Assembly (NCBI GenBank): GCA_963920705.1
Contig: OY987233.1
Coordinates: forward strand, 2,842,001 to 2,906,000
From: Odiellus spinosus
Lineage: Eukaryota > Arthropoda > Arachnida > Opiliones > Phalangiidae
DNA length: 64,000 nucleotides
Reading direction: 5' to 3'
Shown: piece after piece, positions 26,601 through 41,100 of the stretch
How positions within the stretch are numbered: position 1 is the stretch's first letter
Layout of the letters: each line of letters begins with the position of its first letter
Made by a program: the position numbers and the translations under genes
The notes under the pieces: model-generated
Told to the model about the DNA's origin: nothing
What the model saw: the letters and a program-made list of their open reading frames with translations, nothing else
The model's database searches: none

Positions 26601-29134
26601 CGAAATACTGAATTGGAAATTGCCCTCTCTAGCGGTTGAGATTGGAACTAAGTAGGCAGTGCTAATATCGCGCCTAACTTTCTAGATGTTTACGGAGGTG
26701 AAAATGTATCGAAGGAAAACGACTCCCCCTCTCTCTCTTGCGAAACGAAGGAGCGTGACTCGCCCGGCCGTCGCAATTTCGAGTCTGATTTACTCTAGAA
26801 AGAATATACCAGGCCTGGCCGCCTTTCTTTACAAATTTCGTAATACTTCGTGTGAAACCATGGACTGAGAAAATCGGACTCGCTTCATCGTCACCCGCAG
26901 TATGTCGTCTTAAAAACTTGGATTATGATTTAATTGTGCTTTTGTTAATTGAATAAAATCAATTGAATGTCAATCAGATATTATCCGTTCGCAAAAAATA
27001 CTCGTTACTTATTCGAGTTAACGTATCTGCATGTTATGTCCTAACATTAAAAGAATAGACCGGCGTTTGACACCCAATGTCTTAGGCATCAAACGACGGC
27101 CCATAAATTTAATGTTATGACATTACAAGCGCTGTTGAAAGCTGAAATAATATGGTTGGCCCGAATTTATATTTCCTATTCTTCAAATTTTACCAAGAAA
27201 TTAATTTAAACACCAAAAACGTGTCTCAAAATTGTTTTAAAAATTGTCGAATACGTTTTTTTGGCATCCAATGATTCCAAAAATAAATTAAAAAGCCGTT
27301 CCCGTTTTAACTCCAAGTTTCCTTTTAATTTATAATTCAAATGATTAGAGTAACTGTTTAAAATTTGTCTGTTTAATCTACACATCCGGTTTTGGATGGT
27401 GATCACGATCTGGTAATATAAGAGCCTACACCAACGCCCTGTTGTTGGGGGAAGAGGTGTGTCTAAAAAGTGGAACCCACTGATTTAGTAGCGATATAGA
27501 AACGGTGCTAGAAATCTAGTTTTTATGCCGCTTGGACTATTTTGGTAAGAGACGTTTGATTTCTTACTCTACCCCACCCTTAACATCCTATTTTAGTTTC
27601 TTCTCCGCCTCCTAACCACCCTATCTTCCCCGTTCGCGACTCCCACTAGCTGATGTAATAATGGAAATCCATATCAAAAAATTTCTCCGGATTTATCCAA
27701 GGGTTGAGAGGGGTAGGAAACATTATACCAAAAATGTCTCGGATCGCGGAGGAAGATTTATAAGGAGGGTTCCCCTTTTTCGTCCCCTATATTTCCTGAT
27801 AAATAATTGAACGTTCATCTATAGATTTCCCATATTATATTATATATACCCTATACTTATATTTTGGAATAATCTGACAGCCCAAGATTGGCGTTCTAGT
27901 ATTAAAGGGATAGTCCATCTCTACAAATAAAAGTAAACAACGCACCGTAGCTTAATACTATCAGCAGAAGCCGATGAAACCCTCCTTTGAAGTCTACTAC
28001 TCTAGATCTGTTCCATATAGCGCTCCTCTCTGTATGGGTAAAATTCCCAATTTTACGAGATCGGAGGGGTACTACTTCATACCCCCTGTCTACGGAAAAT
28101 TGGAAATTCTCTCTCTCCACATACGACGACGTTTGGTTGACGAACTCCAAGGTTTCTAGAGATATTCGCTGGACAAACTCCCGCTCCGAAAATATCTACC
28201 GTTAGAAGGCGTACGAATCGCGATTTTTGAGACTAACCCATACAGAGAGTAATAGACTTCAAAGGAGGGTTTCATCGGCTTCTGCTATCAGCAAAGGGCA
28301 AGGTAAATGTACAGGCAGATCATGCAGGATTCGAGACACTCTAGCGGCCGCAGTCGCCGTGTAAATAGTGAACGGAAGAAACGCCACTTTGCGGAGAAAT
28401 TCAGGAGTTGGGGAAAGACAATATAGCTAAGTGCGGCCCGCCTAAAATCAGTCCCTCTCTCCCAACTCAAAATATCGTGGAAGAGTTCAAACCACTCGAG
28501 CCAGAGAGGGGTGATAACCTTTTTGGCTAGTTTTTAGTGATTCACTATGTAAACAAAACCCTCAGTAGTTTTTGTTCAATTTATTTTGGCGCGAAATCAA
28601 TTTGAAAAGGAATTTCCCGAATCAAGTCAGATTGCTTATATCTACTTTAAATCCATTAGTAAATATTCCAAGATGATATTGGATAAAAGATTACGAAAAT
28701 ATTGGAAGAAAATAACATAAATCCTTAAAAATTTTAGAAAAATTGTATAAATTTTAACCTTATCTTTTTCTATATTTCAATCATATCTAGTGTAATAGAA
28801 AAAATACGCCAAATCGACAGAATTTAAACAATTTTTTCTTTTTTTCGGGTTATTGGTTTTTCTAAAACTGGAACAAAACTATTCTTATCCGTTTTCACCC
28901 TCATCCTTATCCCGAGCTTCCTTATAAGGTAAAATAAATCTAACGGAAAAGAAATAAGAAGAAAAAAAAAGAGGTATACGATAATGTCGCGCGATAAAAA
29001 ATTGAATTTTGTTTTAACGGTGTTGAAATGTTTTCCCACCCCGTCTGAAATTCACGTCTGAGAAAGAAAGAGAGAGAAAGAGAAAGAGAGAGAGAGAAAG
29101 TAAGAGAAATAGAAAGAGAAAGAGAGAAAGAGAA

Positions 29135-29169
<35 letters not shown>

Positions 29170-32100
29170 AAGAGAGAGAGAGAAAGAGAAAGAGAGAAAG
29201 AGAAAGAGAGAGAGAGAAAGAGAGAGAGAGAAAGAGAGAGAGAAAGAGAAAGAGAGAGAGAAAGAGAGAGAGAAAGAGTGAGAGAAAGAGTAAGAGAGAG
29301 AGAAAGAGTAAGAGAGAGAGAAAGAGTAAGAGAGAGAGAAAGAGTAAGAGAGAGAGAAAGAGTAAGAGAGAGAGAAAGAGTAAGAGAGAGAAAGAGTAAG
29401 AGAGAGAGAAAGAGTAAGAGAGAGAGAAAGAGTAAGAGAGAGAGAAAGAGTAAGAGAGAGAGAAAGAGTAAGAGAGAGAGAAAGAGTAAGAGAGAGAGAG
29501 TAAAAGAGAGAGAAAGAGTAAAGGGCCTTTCACACCAGCCAATCTTTAGCTCCAACTAGTTGGTACAACTAATCGGAGCAATTAGTTGGCCCAACTCCAC
29601 CGTTCACACACTTAAAAAAAATATAAACATTTCCCTTCAATTTTTATGAACAGCCAATCATTAAGGGTTAATGTGATGTCATAATTTTCGCTATTTCCTG
29701 TCTTTTTTTTGTTATTTTTTAAATAATCGCGGCCGAATTTTTGCGGCTTATTTTTAAAAATTATGCGCGGCCGCCACCTAGCAGAGATCGATTCAATTTA
29801 GAATTACATTTCGAATTCATTGTCAATCGGTTCCAGAATAGAGAAAAAGTCAAACGATATGTCCACCAACCAGCCCAATCAAAAAGAAAATGGCTAACAA
29901 TCTATGCCAGAAGACCGGGATTATTTTTATGAACGTAAACTAATTCCTATCACGTGACGGAGAGGTCTCTGATTGGTCAAACTCTTAAAGTTGACGCGAC
30001 AAGTTGCCATGAAATTGGGTCAGCAACCCAATTTTTTCAGGACAATTTTAATTTTGCCAACTCCACCAATTTTTATTCACACGGAGCAACTAGTTGGGGC
30101 AATTTGAGTTGCCACAACTAGTTGGAGCTAAAAATTGGCTGGTGTGAAAGGCCCTGAAGAGAGAGAGAAAGAGTAAGAGAAATAGAGAGAATATAAAAAA
30201 TTGGAAGTGTGCTGACGCGTTGATTATTTTTGGTTATTTCTACGTCCTTACAAAATATACGGTTTCTACTAGAATGAAAGTTTCTGTCGCAACGGAGGGC
30301 TGAGTTTTCTTTCTCTCCTAACTTCATCCTATTTCCAAAATAAAAAAAAAGAGCGCGTTTCCACGCTAGTTTTCGAGTAATTTCATCTATAGAACTTATT
30401 AGATAATTAAAAACCAAATTATAAGTAGAGCTCGGAATTTGTATACTTTTGTTAATTGAATAAGCTCATATAGTAGTTTAACTTGGTTTTATATACCGAA
30501 ATATATTTTATTTTTATTATTCTATAACCTACCCGAGACATACCTTTAATATTCATTTACATATTTCTATTTATCTTTTTAACCAATGACAACCGCTTGA
30601 TCCCCTTTTAAATACGCTGAAGTTTTATTATCACGAATTCCCCTACTTTTAAGTAGTATTAAAACGGTTCATCCCGAAATAGTATCTTAGAGCCCTTAGT
30701 TTTCTCGCTGCCCCATAAGTTTGAAATGTTTGCCACACCCTCTTTTGGTCTCCATGAATTTTAGCTGGTTTGTGATTTGTTGCGGGTGTCAACCCTAAAA
30801 TTACGGGGTTTTTGGAAGTTTTTCCGTAAATATAGCCTTATAGCTTCAATTCCCTTTTAAGAGCGTGCGTGAAAACACTGCCTTATGGTAGGAAAAAAAA
30901 AAAAAAAAAGCCAAATTCGTTTTTCTTCTTGGCAGTAAGCTCGTAAGAAGGGGCTAACCGACTCCGCTTTTATTCGAGCGAATCGCTTTTCAAATATTTT
31001 ATAAAACGAAACAACCCACGTTTGGTTTTAAGTGTCAGACGTTTGGAAGCTTAAACGTGTACGTCTGACGTATAGGGTTAAGTGATCATGCCTGCCATGA
31101 TCTGTTCTCTTTTCAACGCCCCGTATCAGCAAAGTTCCAGTTTTACATACGTCATAGCCCATCACTTAAAAATAGCCAAGTCATCACCCCTGTCTGCCTC
31201 GAGTGGTTTGGACTCTTCCAGGATATTTTAAGTCAGAAGAGAGGGACGGAAATTAGGCGGGCCGTGCTTGGCTATATTCTCTTCCCCTTTACTCCTGAAT
31301 TTCTCAGCAGAGTGTCGACGCTTCCTCCGTTCACTATTTCCACGGCGACTCCTGCCGCTAGAGTGTCTCGAATCAGAATCTGCCGGTACATTTACCCGGA
31401 CCTTTACTGAAGGTATTAAGCTACGGGGCGTTGTTTACTTTTATGGAATAAAGTGATAGACTTTTTATTTAATCCAAAATGACAGCCTAATTTTATGAAA
31501 GGGGTCATTCCATTCTTGGCCTACAATAACACCAAAACCTGTTCAAACGAAAAAGGTTTGCGAAACTAAAACTTAAAGGTCTCATTCATTCCTTTATTTC
31601 AAGTTTCAAAACGAGTTTGCAAACCAGAGAAAGTTTGGGAGAATTAAAACGTAAGTTATAAATCTCATAGTAGAGAAAGAGTTCCTTAAATTGCTCTCCA
31701 ATCGTTCGAAATCGTGAACTACAGGATATAGAGAAGATTGGAAAAATGAGTGAGAGGTTCGCTCGAGGATATAGAAAAGGTTTAGTCGACTCGATAGAAT
31801 TCGCGGTAATAAGCAGACTGCGAAAAGTTTGGAGACGCGGGAGACGTTTGAAAGAGATCATAAAATAGATAGTATTATTCTCTTTCTGTGGAATACGATC
31901 GAATTTGAAGAGAAAACGAATCAAAAGGTATAGAATAAGAGTGCACTGGCTCTAGACTAGAGTAGTGAACAAAAAAATAAATTGAACTTACCGTTGCTGC
32001 CACGGTTAGAAGTCGCTTATCAAGCCACGAACGCGGAACGGAGTAATGAGAACTGAGTATTTCATCAAACGCAACATCGTCGTAATTGAAAGAAAACAGA

Positions 32101-35100
32101 AAAGAGAAGAAAAGAGAGGTTAAACGGACTTTTCATTTATCGAAAATACTTTCGTATACCTAGGATAGAAGTTAATAATACCAAAAGTCTATCACTTTAT
32201 TACTTCCATAAAAGTAAAAAATGCCCCGTAGCTTAATACTATCAGGAAAGGTCCAGTTTTACGTCATAGCCCATCACTTAAAAATAGACAAAAAAATCAT
32301 CACCCCTGTCTGGTACGAGTGCTTTGGACTCTTCCTGGATATTTTGAGTCGAGAGAGAGGGACGGAATTTATAATGACTATATTGTCTTCCCTCCCAACT
32401 CCGTTATTTCTCCTAAGAGTGTCGCTTCCCCCGTTCACTATATTTACACGGCGACTGCGGCCGCTAGAGTGTCTCGAATCTGAATCTGCCGGTACATTTA
32501 CCCGGACCTTTGCTGATAGTATTACTTTTATGGATATATTTTTTTTCTACTTTAGTTTCATATAGTCCTGGTCGATTTGCCGGAAATGGGCGCTTGTCTC
32601 ATAGCCGCGCTATTTCTAATTTTATTTCCCACAAACCAAATTCAAGTTGTTAGTCGGTCGCTCTCCACTAGTACAGATCACTAGAGCAGACGAAAATTTC
32701 ACACTACAAAAAGATGGCGGACGACCACGTGACTAAAGTTTTCCCCGCCAAAAGTTTCGCGAGGGTCTCTAGACTTCCGGTTTAGGAAATCGATCAGGAC
32801 TATTCTGTTAGTAAACTGTTTCCTAAGTTTTGATTCTGGAATTAATTTAATGGACATCTTAAAGTTTGGGGTCTCATTTTTTTCAATCTTTATTTCTCGC
32901 CTTTTCGCAACATCGCTCTTTATTTTTATATATATATATTGGGAAAACTTGGGTTCAAAGCCTTGCAAAATGGGGATGGTGATCTCGGATAAGAGGAGGT
33001 TATAGGTTATACGACCCTAGGGGGATTTTGATGGGAGGACATTTTTTATCCTCGGGGAGAATAGTTACGACGAGGGCCTATTACTCTATCTAACGTTTAG
33101 TATCATCTTCGCGGGACTTGAAGGAGAGGAAAAGCAACTATAACTTTGTCGTAAAAAAAGTCGGGGGAGATATTTAAAGACGAAAAGAAGACGCGAATAG
33201 AAAAAAATGGATTATGGTAGGGAAAATGACGTCAGTTTGGTTCTTTTACTCCTAAGTTTGGGATTAAGTAACATACACTAAGGTACGTCCGGAACGTTTT
33301 CCAGAATATTCTACAAGGTGCTGGAAAATGGCAGGAAAAAAGCCTAAAAAATGCCTCGAAAAATGGAAAGAAAATTGGCCATAAAATGCTTAAAAAGCCT
33401 AAAAATCCCTCGAAAATTGGCCAGAAAAAAGCCTAAAAATTATAAAAAAAGCCTAAAAAATGGCCAGCAAAATGAATACAAAAGTCTAAAAAATGGTAAG
33501 CAAAAATGGCCAAAAATATGACCAAAAATGGCCAGAAGAAAAAAATGGCGAAATAATTACCAAAAAAAATGGCCAAAAAATGTCCAGAAAATATTCAGAC
33601 AATGTCCAGAAAATATTCAGACAATGTCCAGAAAATATTCAGACAATGTCCAGAAAATATTCAGACAATGTCCAGAAAATATTCAGACAATGTCCAGAAA
33701 ATATTCAGACAATGTCCAGAAAATATTCAGACAATGTCCAGAAAATATTCAGAAAATGTCCAGAAAATATTCAGAAAATGTCCAGAAAATATTCAGAAAA
33801 TGTCCAGAAAATATTCAGAAAAATGTCCAGAAAATATTCAGAAAATGTCCAGAAAATGTCCAGAAAATATTCAGAAAATGTCCAGAAAATATTCAGAAAA
33901 TGTCCAGAAAATATTCAGAAAATGTCCAGAACATATTCAGAAAATGTCCAGAACATATTCAGAAAATGTCCAGAAAAATGCCTAGAATATTTGCCAGAAA
34001 AATTGCCTTATGTTCACGCTTTATGTTTAAAAATCTATTTATCATAGCTTCATCTATCGGTTGTTGAAACCGAATCGGTACGAAACTGGTTCCCGAAGCA
34101 GTTTCGAGAAATCAAATCGATTCGATAAAATAGGGTTTCCGATTCACACGACTCTAGCGAATCGTTTTGAAACGGTTTAAATCGATTCAAAGTCCTATAG
34201 TACGAACGTGGCTAGTGTGACCGTAGCTTTAGTAAACTGTTTTCGACGGAATTAACTGAGTTTAACAATATTAGGAACTAGGCATAGTCCCTTCTTGTTC
34301 GTATTTAACTTTAGCAATCTCAAAAGCAGTTTAATTTCCTCTCCAATTTCTTAAGAAAGAAATGGCGACCTTTCTTTCTCGGTAGTTTCTTGATCGCGAG
34401 GGGGTTTCTTTCCCAACTTCATTCTTTGGTTCGTAACGTCATTGATCGCTTTAGCGCGCGCGCCCCAAAGCTTATTATAGAAAATTCCTTTTGTTTTTAG
34501 CTCGATCGAATCCTATCGGATTGTAATCTCCGCGATACGGGTGATTAGATTAAAGGAAAGCCTTTTAATGGAGTCCCAGAGTTCTGCCAATAGAGTTTTG
34601 CCTCCTCCACCGATCGAACGAACGAGCGAGCCCCTTCCTTAACGTTTTCCTAGTGATTCCTTCTCTCACACGTACTTGGGGTAACGATAGAGGGAGTTAC
34701 CCACTAAGTCAGTGTTTTGTCTAAGTTGGGAGTTACCATATTCAGTCTCCACTTTCTAACTGCTTCAAGGAAGACTCCAACGTAAACTAATTCGAAATTG
34801 AAGAACTTGCAGGGGCAGCACGCCATTGGGATACACTATTTAAGCGCCGATCTGTTAAGAGATTAGCTAAGCTATGACGAGAGACAAACAAGGCGGTAAC
34901 CCCTCCCCTCGCGCTTAGAGACTCGATGCGTTTTCCATAGTAACGGGTGTAATACGAGGATAGGTACGAGAGCGAAAGATAGAGTGAGGTGCAGGCGCGC
35001 CATCTATCGTGATAATTCATCATTCATCAATGGCCGTAGCCCCTGGAAGTTGGTTTATGAGTATGGACATTTCGAATTCGTTAACAAGTGATTTTTTTAT

Positions 35101-38100
35101 CGATTCCCTATCTTTTAAATAGGCATAATCCACCAGTAATAAAATTTACAAACATATATTAAACTAGAAATAAATTTAAAACTTACCCAGAAATTAGGCT
35201 TAGCTAAATTCATGGAGACCCGGAATTTCTTCGCATTAAAGAGTTATCTACAAATGAGCAAAGGCCCGTCATTAAGGCGAGATCTTCATGAGAGACTTCC
35301 AACTATATTCAATTGGTTGTTGCCCAATCAATGCGAAGAGATTCAGGATCTCCATGAATCCAGCTAAGCCTATTTTCCGTACTAAGCCTATTATCTGTAC
35401 TGACACCCTGTAATGGCGTCTTCATTCAATGGTCAGTCCTGTATTGACTATGGTTACTCCCTCTATAGTTCCTCCAAGCCCTCAGGGCCTCTATTCTCTT
35501 CAAATCGTAGCTACATTCAATTTCCACTGGCGCGATTTTCTTTGCGGATAGAATTTCCCAAAAAACGCGGGAAACGGAAATTTCGCTTTCGACTTCTTAT
35601 TTTGTATTATTAAATCTCTGCTAAAACGCAACAATTGAAATCAAAAGTCCATCACTTTATTTCATTAAAGTAAACAACGCCCTGCAGCTTAATACTATCA
35701 GCAAAACGTCCTATCACTTAAAACTAGCCAAAGAAGTCATCACCACTATCTGTCTCGAGTGATTTGAACTCTCGCTTGGTGCCCACAACGTGGGAGAATC
35801 AACTGTAGGATCTATACAATAGCCAAATCGCGCAGCCATAGTGCGATGACGTAGTATTGCGGGGATTGTAAAAAAAAAGTCAACACCCCTGTCTGGTTCG
35901 AGTGATTTGGACTCTTCCTCAATATTTTGAGCCGGGAGAGAGGGACGAAATTTAGGCGGGCCGCGCTTGACTACATTGTCTTCTCCCAAACAGAGTGGTG
36001 CTTAATCCGTTCACTATTTACACGTGGCGACTGCTGCCGCTAGAGTGTCTCGAATCAGAAAATGCCTGTACATCACCCGGACCTTTGCTGATAGTCTTAA
36101 ACTACGGAGCGATTTTGCTTACTTTCATGGAATAAAGCGAATTTCGCGAATAACGCCCCCAAAATTCGCCCAGTGGAACTCGTTTCTAAGCTATAGAAGT
36201 GGTGGGTGAGTGGAGAGATTCTGGTGGTGGCGAAGGAAGGCTTTGAGATTAGATGGAAGGGAAAGAGGGTGCCCTAAACGCTAAGAGGAAAAGAACCGTA
36301 CGAACTAACAATTAACAAAATCCGCTCTGTTTGCTTTCCTCTCTCTTCTTTTTCTCACGTTCTTTTCCTTTCGAAAAATAAGCCCGGGCTTTGTCAAACT
36401 CGTTTGCTTTTCCTACTTTTATAATAAGCGCAGACTCTTTCCCCGCAACCCGAGCTATCGATTAATTCAATACAAATATTGGGTATATATTAAAATTCTT
36501 TCAGCTTCTATAGACTTTTTGCCGGGCCTTTTGAAAGGGGGCTACCATTTTGCCCGTTCCAATAGGCCTTGGAATCGATTTAAACCGTTTCAAATCGTTT
36601 CACTAAGTCGCGCGAACAGGAAACCGTCTTTTATCGAAACGATTTGATTCGATTTCTCGAAACTGCTTCGGGAACCAGTTTCGTACCGATTCGGTTTCAA
36701 CAACCCATAAATGAAGCTACGATAAATCGATTTATAAAGATAAGTGTGAACGCGAGACGCTTGAAACGATTCCTGCCGCTATGAATATCGGTTTGATTTT
36801 AGCGTTTCAAAACGATTAAGAAATGCTAGTGTGACCGTAGCTTTAGTTCCTCCCCACAATCCGCCATTTTTGTCACCAAGAAACGAGGTGATAATTTTTT
36901 AGTAGGCATAAGTAACGGTGGAGATATTTCATACTGGTCAGTCACGGGACTCCGTCACTCCCCTAGAAGCCTCTAGTTCCCGCAACACACAGTCACACAC
37001 TATATAGTTGCGGAAACTCTATCTATAGTAGTTTTAACCCTACCAGTATGAATAGTACCAATTGCGTCGAAAACACTTCCCCCGAGTACTGCAGGGTTAC
37101 CAAATACTTTCGTTTAAGATGGCGACTTTCAATTTAAAGCGCCATAAAGAAACCAGAAAAGCAGATTTCTAAATAAATGTGTGTTTGCTATTAACTCCTT
37201 ATCGTTTAAATAGGCCTAATCCACCAGTAAAATATATCTAGAAATAAATTTAAAACCCAAAAAAATAGGCTTAGCTACAATCATGGATATCCTGAATTTC
37301 TTCCCATTGATGGGTCAACAACCAATCAAATGTTGTTGGAAGTGTCACGGAGATCTCGCCTTAAAGACGGGCCTCTATTCATTAGTCGCTGACTCATTAA
37401 TGCGAAGAAATTCAGGATATTCATGAATCCAACTAAGGCTATTTTCGGGGTAAGTTTTAAATTTATTTCTAGTTTAATATTTGTAATTTTTTAACTGGTG
37501 GATTACGCCTATTTAAACGATAAGAAATCGATAAAAAATACTTGTTTTATGATTGCATCCTCAATTTAAGCCATCAGATATTAATTATAATTCAATAGAT
37601 TTAATCTGATTAATAACAGTTACACCAAAGCGCAAATATAAAAATAATATTGCATCATAAAATTACCGTCAACAGCCTCTTTAAGTAAAAAGAAAGTCAT
37701 TTTAAACGAATCTAGGGTAGATAAGTATATATCATCCTTTACTTGAGAAAGCGAAAGAATGGAACTCTGAAATTATTCCTAAAAATTTCATTCTTGAGAA
37801 ATGAAAATTTTTTGGTTTTTTTTTTTTTTTATTTTATTTTAACGCGACTGCTTTTGAAGAGGAGAATTTTTTTCACCCCCAGTACTTTGCAGAAGTCTTA
37901 TACTCTCTCGGAAGTAGCAGCTGTTGGAAAACTCTTGTTTCCGGCTAGGAGAGGGTTGAGAAGGATACGGAGGATGCCGAGGAAAAAATAAAAAAAAAAA
38001 AAAAAAAAGAAAGAAAGAAAAGAAAAGTGTAATAGGAGGGAGAAAGAGATCTCTCGGAATTCTTCGAGTTCCATTTTCATACAAACAGAGGGTCTTCCGC

Positions 38101-41100
38101 TTTTTATTCTATTTTTCTTTTAGAAGCAATTTTTCCGAGTGTTTGTCGGCCCTCACTTCTTACGCGAAGGGTTTTTAGTTTAAATATAGAAACAGGGAAA
38201 AATGGAGGAACGTTTTGGGTTTAAAAATGAATATCTTATTTCTTTGACACTGAGTATACTCCCATTTTTATTCGGTGGAAAAGTGCGTGCAAGTATTAAA
38301 GAGATACTGAAATATCTTCCTTTTCGTCAAAAGTCTATTCCATAAACGTAAAAAACGCCCCTTAGTTTAATACTATCAGCAAAGGTCCGGATAAAAGAAC
38401 CGGCAGATTCTGCAGGATTCGAGACACTCTAGCGGCCGCAGTCGCCGTGTAAATAGCGAACGGAGGAGATATTCCGAAGTTGGGGGGGAAGACAATATAG
38501 CCAAGCGCGGCCCGCCTAAATTCCGTCCCTCTCTCCCGACTCAAAATATCGAGGAAGAGTCCAAATTACTCGAGTCAGACAGGGGTGGTGACTTTTTTGT
38601 TTAATTTTAAGTGATGGAGTGGTACATTTACCGTCTTGAGACAAGGCGTAATTAGACAAGGTTTAATAAGAATTCATAGCCTTCTCAGTTCTATAAACCT
38701 CAGTTAATTGTGTTTAAACCACGGTTAAATCTGATTAAACCGGTTAGTAACACCATATGTTGTGATGATTCATCATATTTACCCTAATAGCCCCCTAGAA
38801 TTTGGTTTACGATCTGGATATTCCAAATTTTAATTCATTCAAAAGCTTCTACATTTTTAGCTTATACTTTCCCTTTAATATGGTTGTTATCCAAATTTTT
38901 TTGCTATTCGTGTCTGAGCACTAGAACTAAATCTAAAATATTAATAATAAAACTCTTGTTGCAGCCTCTCCTTTAAAAAAAACTTGTTTCACACGCGATA
39001 TCTGTGAAAAGCAAAGTTTGCGTGTTTTTGTCTGGGAAAATGTCTCGAATTAGCATATAATCGGATTTATAAATATTAAAATATCACGTGATGCGATAGT
39101 ACGACACGAAGTTAGTTTTAAACGCTATAGAGATATGCCTATTTACATACCCTTTGAATCAAGCTAAAATAGGCTTAGCTGGATTCATGGATATCCTGAT
39201 TTCCTCGCGTATAAGGGCTAGCGACCAATGAGGAAAGGCCCGTCGTTAAGGCGAGATCTCTATTAGAGTTCCAATAACATTCGATTGGTCGCTGGCCCTT
39301 ATAGGCGAGGAAATCAGTTGGATCTCCATGAATCCAGCTAAGCCTATTTTCCGGGTAAGTTTTAAATTTATTTCTAGTTTAATATTTGATTGTAATTTTT
39401 TTACTTTTGGATTAGGCCTATTTAAACGATAATGAACCGATAATAAAAATCACTGGTTGTTAGGTTGCATTCTCCATTAAAAAATAAAAATATTTAAACC
39501 GACTATTTTAATAGTTTTATAAGGGAAATTAATTTCGTTAGAAAACTGATTTCGTAGAACTAAATAATTTAAAATTAGATTTACAAAGATTTTAAAACTA
39601 CTTTAGGTTTGGATTGGTTATACTTATAGTAACTAAATAAATTCTGTTAGAGAAAACATACGCTTAATGAATAAATTAAAACTGCTTTTGTACTTCAGTA
39701 TTAGTAGGATTATACATGTATAACAATAAAGCCCCCTAAAGTTGAAAGTTCCAAAACGTATTGAAAATTCCGTAAGATCAAAGTTTCACCGTAAATCCGT
39801 AAGGAATTGAAACATTCCCAAGAAAATATTTACAATCCAAAACATTTTTAAAAGTTAAAAGTTAAAACAAAAACACACGCTAAATATTCAAGTAGAGAGT
39901 TTCTATTAGAAGTTTACCGCCAGGTTACGTGACTTAATTGTGCGTCAAAATTAGATAACCATTATCTTCTGTTATCAAAAGTCTATCGCTTTATTCCATA
40001 AAAGTAAACAACGCCCCGTAGCTTAATACTATCAGCAAAGGTCCCGGGTATATGTACCGACAGATTCTGCAGGATTCGAGACACTCTAGCGGCTATAGTT
40101 GCCGTGTAAATAGTGAACGGAGGAAGCGCCACTCTGCGGAGAAATTCCGAAGTTGGGAGGGAAGACAATATAGTCAAGCGCGGCCCGCCTAAATTCCGTC
40201 CCCTCTCCCCCGACTCAAAATATCGAACTGAAGAGTCCAAATCACTCGAGCCAGACAGGGGTGATGACTTTTTTGGCTATTTTTAAGTGATGGGCTATGA
40301 CGAAAAGCTGGACCTTTGCTGATAGTATTAAGCTACGTGTTATTTTCTGGTATTCATATTTTTTCGTTTCATTTTCGGATTTATTGTTTATGACTAAAAA
40401 AATGCAAATTCTGATGTTGGTTTTATCCGAAGATAAACAAATTTCTTAGTATTCTTGTAAAATAAAAGCAATATAATTCAAAGTCCCAATTAAAATCCGA
40501 AGACTTTTTTTCGTCATGTAATGATTTTAGGTTGGTTTAGGGACCTAGTAACAAAGTAGGAAGCCATGGGAAATTCTAGGGGACAGATAAGGAAGCCATG
40601 AATATGTCATTATCTTACACAAGTTACACTAACTATTCCTCATTTTCAGAGAAAATTGAACTGATTCTTACCTTTTATTAATCGGAACAAGAACGAAGTA
40701 GACGATACAAACACCGAGGACGGTAACGCCTTGCTCTTTCGCTAAAAGAGCCAAAGCCGAAGAGACCACTGTAATTAAGAGCTCCACACAAATTTTACAA
40801 TCTTCCTTTAATAGCAAAGATCTGAAAATAAAGTTATATTCATATAATTTTTTGTTCTGAAACATATAAATTATATCAGAGGTATATAATAACCCCCTTC
40901 GGGGGAAGTATGAAAGGTAGGCAAAATCGACGTACAACAAGTGGGTATCGTCCCAATTGATCGACTTTTAAGTGATCGAAACCAGTTTTTTGGATTAAAT
41001 GATCGAAATATTTAGGTTAGGTTAGGTTAGGTTAGTTTTTTAACTCAATCGATCATATGAAATTCGATCATTTCGACCCAAATCCAACAAGTGCCCGGTG

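Noticed and set aside
28940-29559. Frames of up to 200 codons in the GA tract
   Set aside because: Ser/Leu/Phe or Arg/Glu low complexity from a simple repeat.
33493-34067. Three long overlapping plus-strand open frames of 138-184 codons
   Set aside because: They translate the 22-bp minisatellite in three frames; the frame stays open only because the unit lacks stops.
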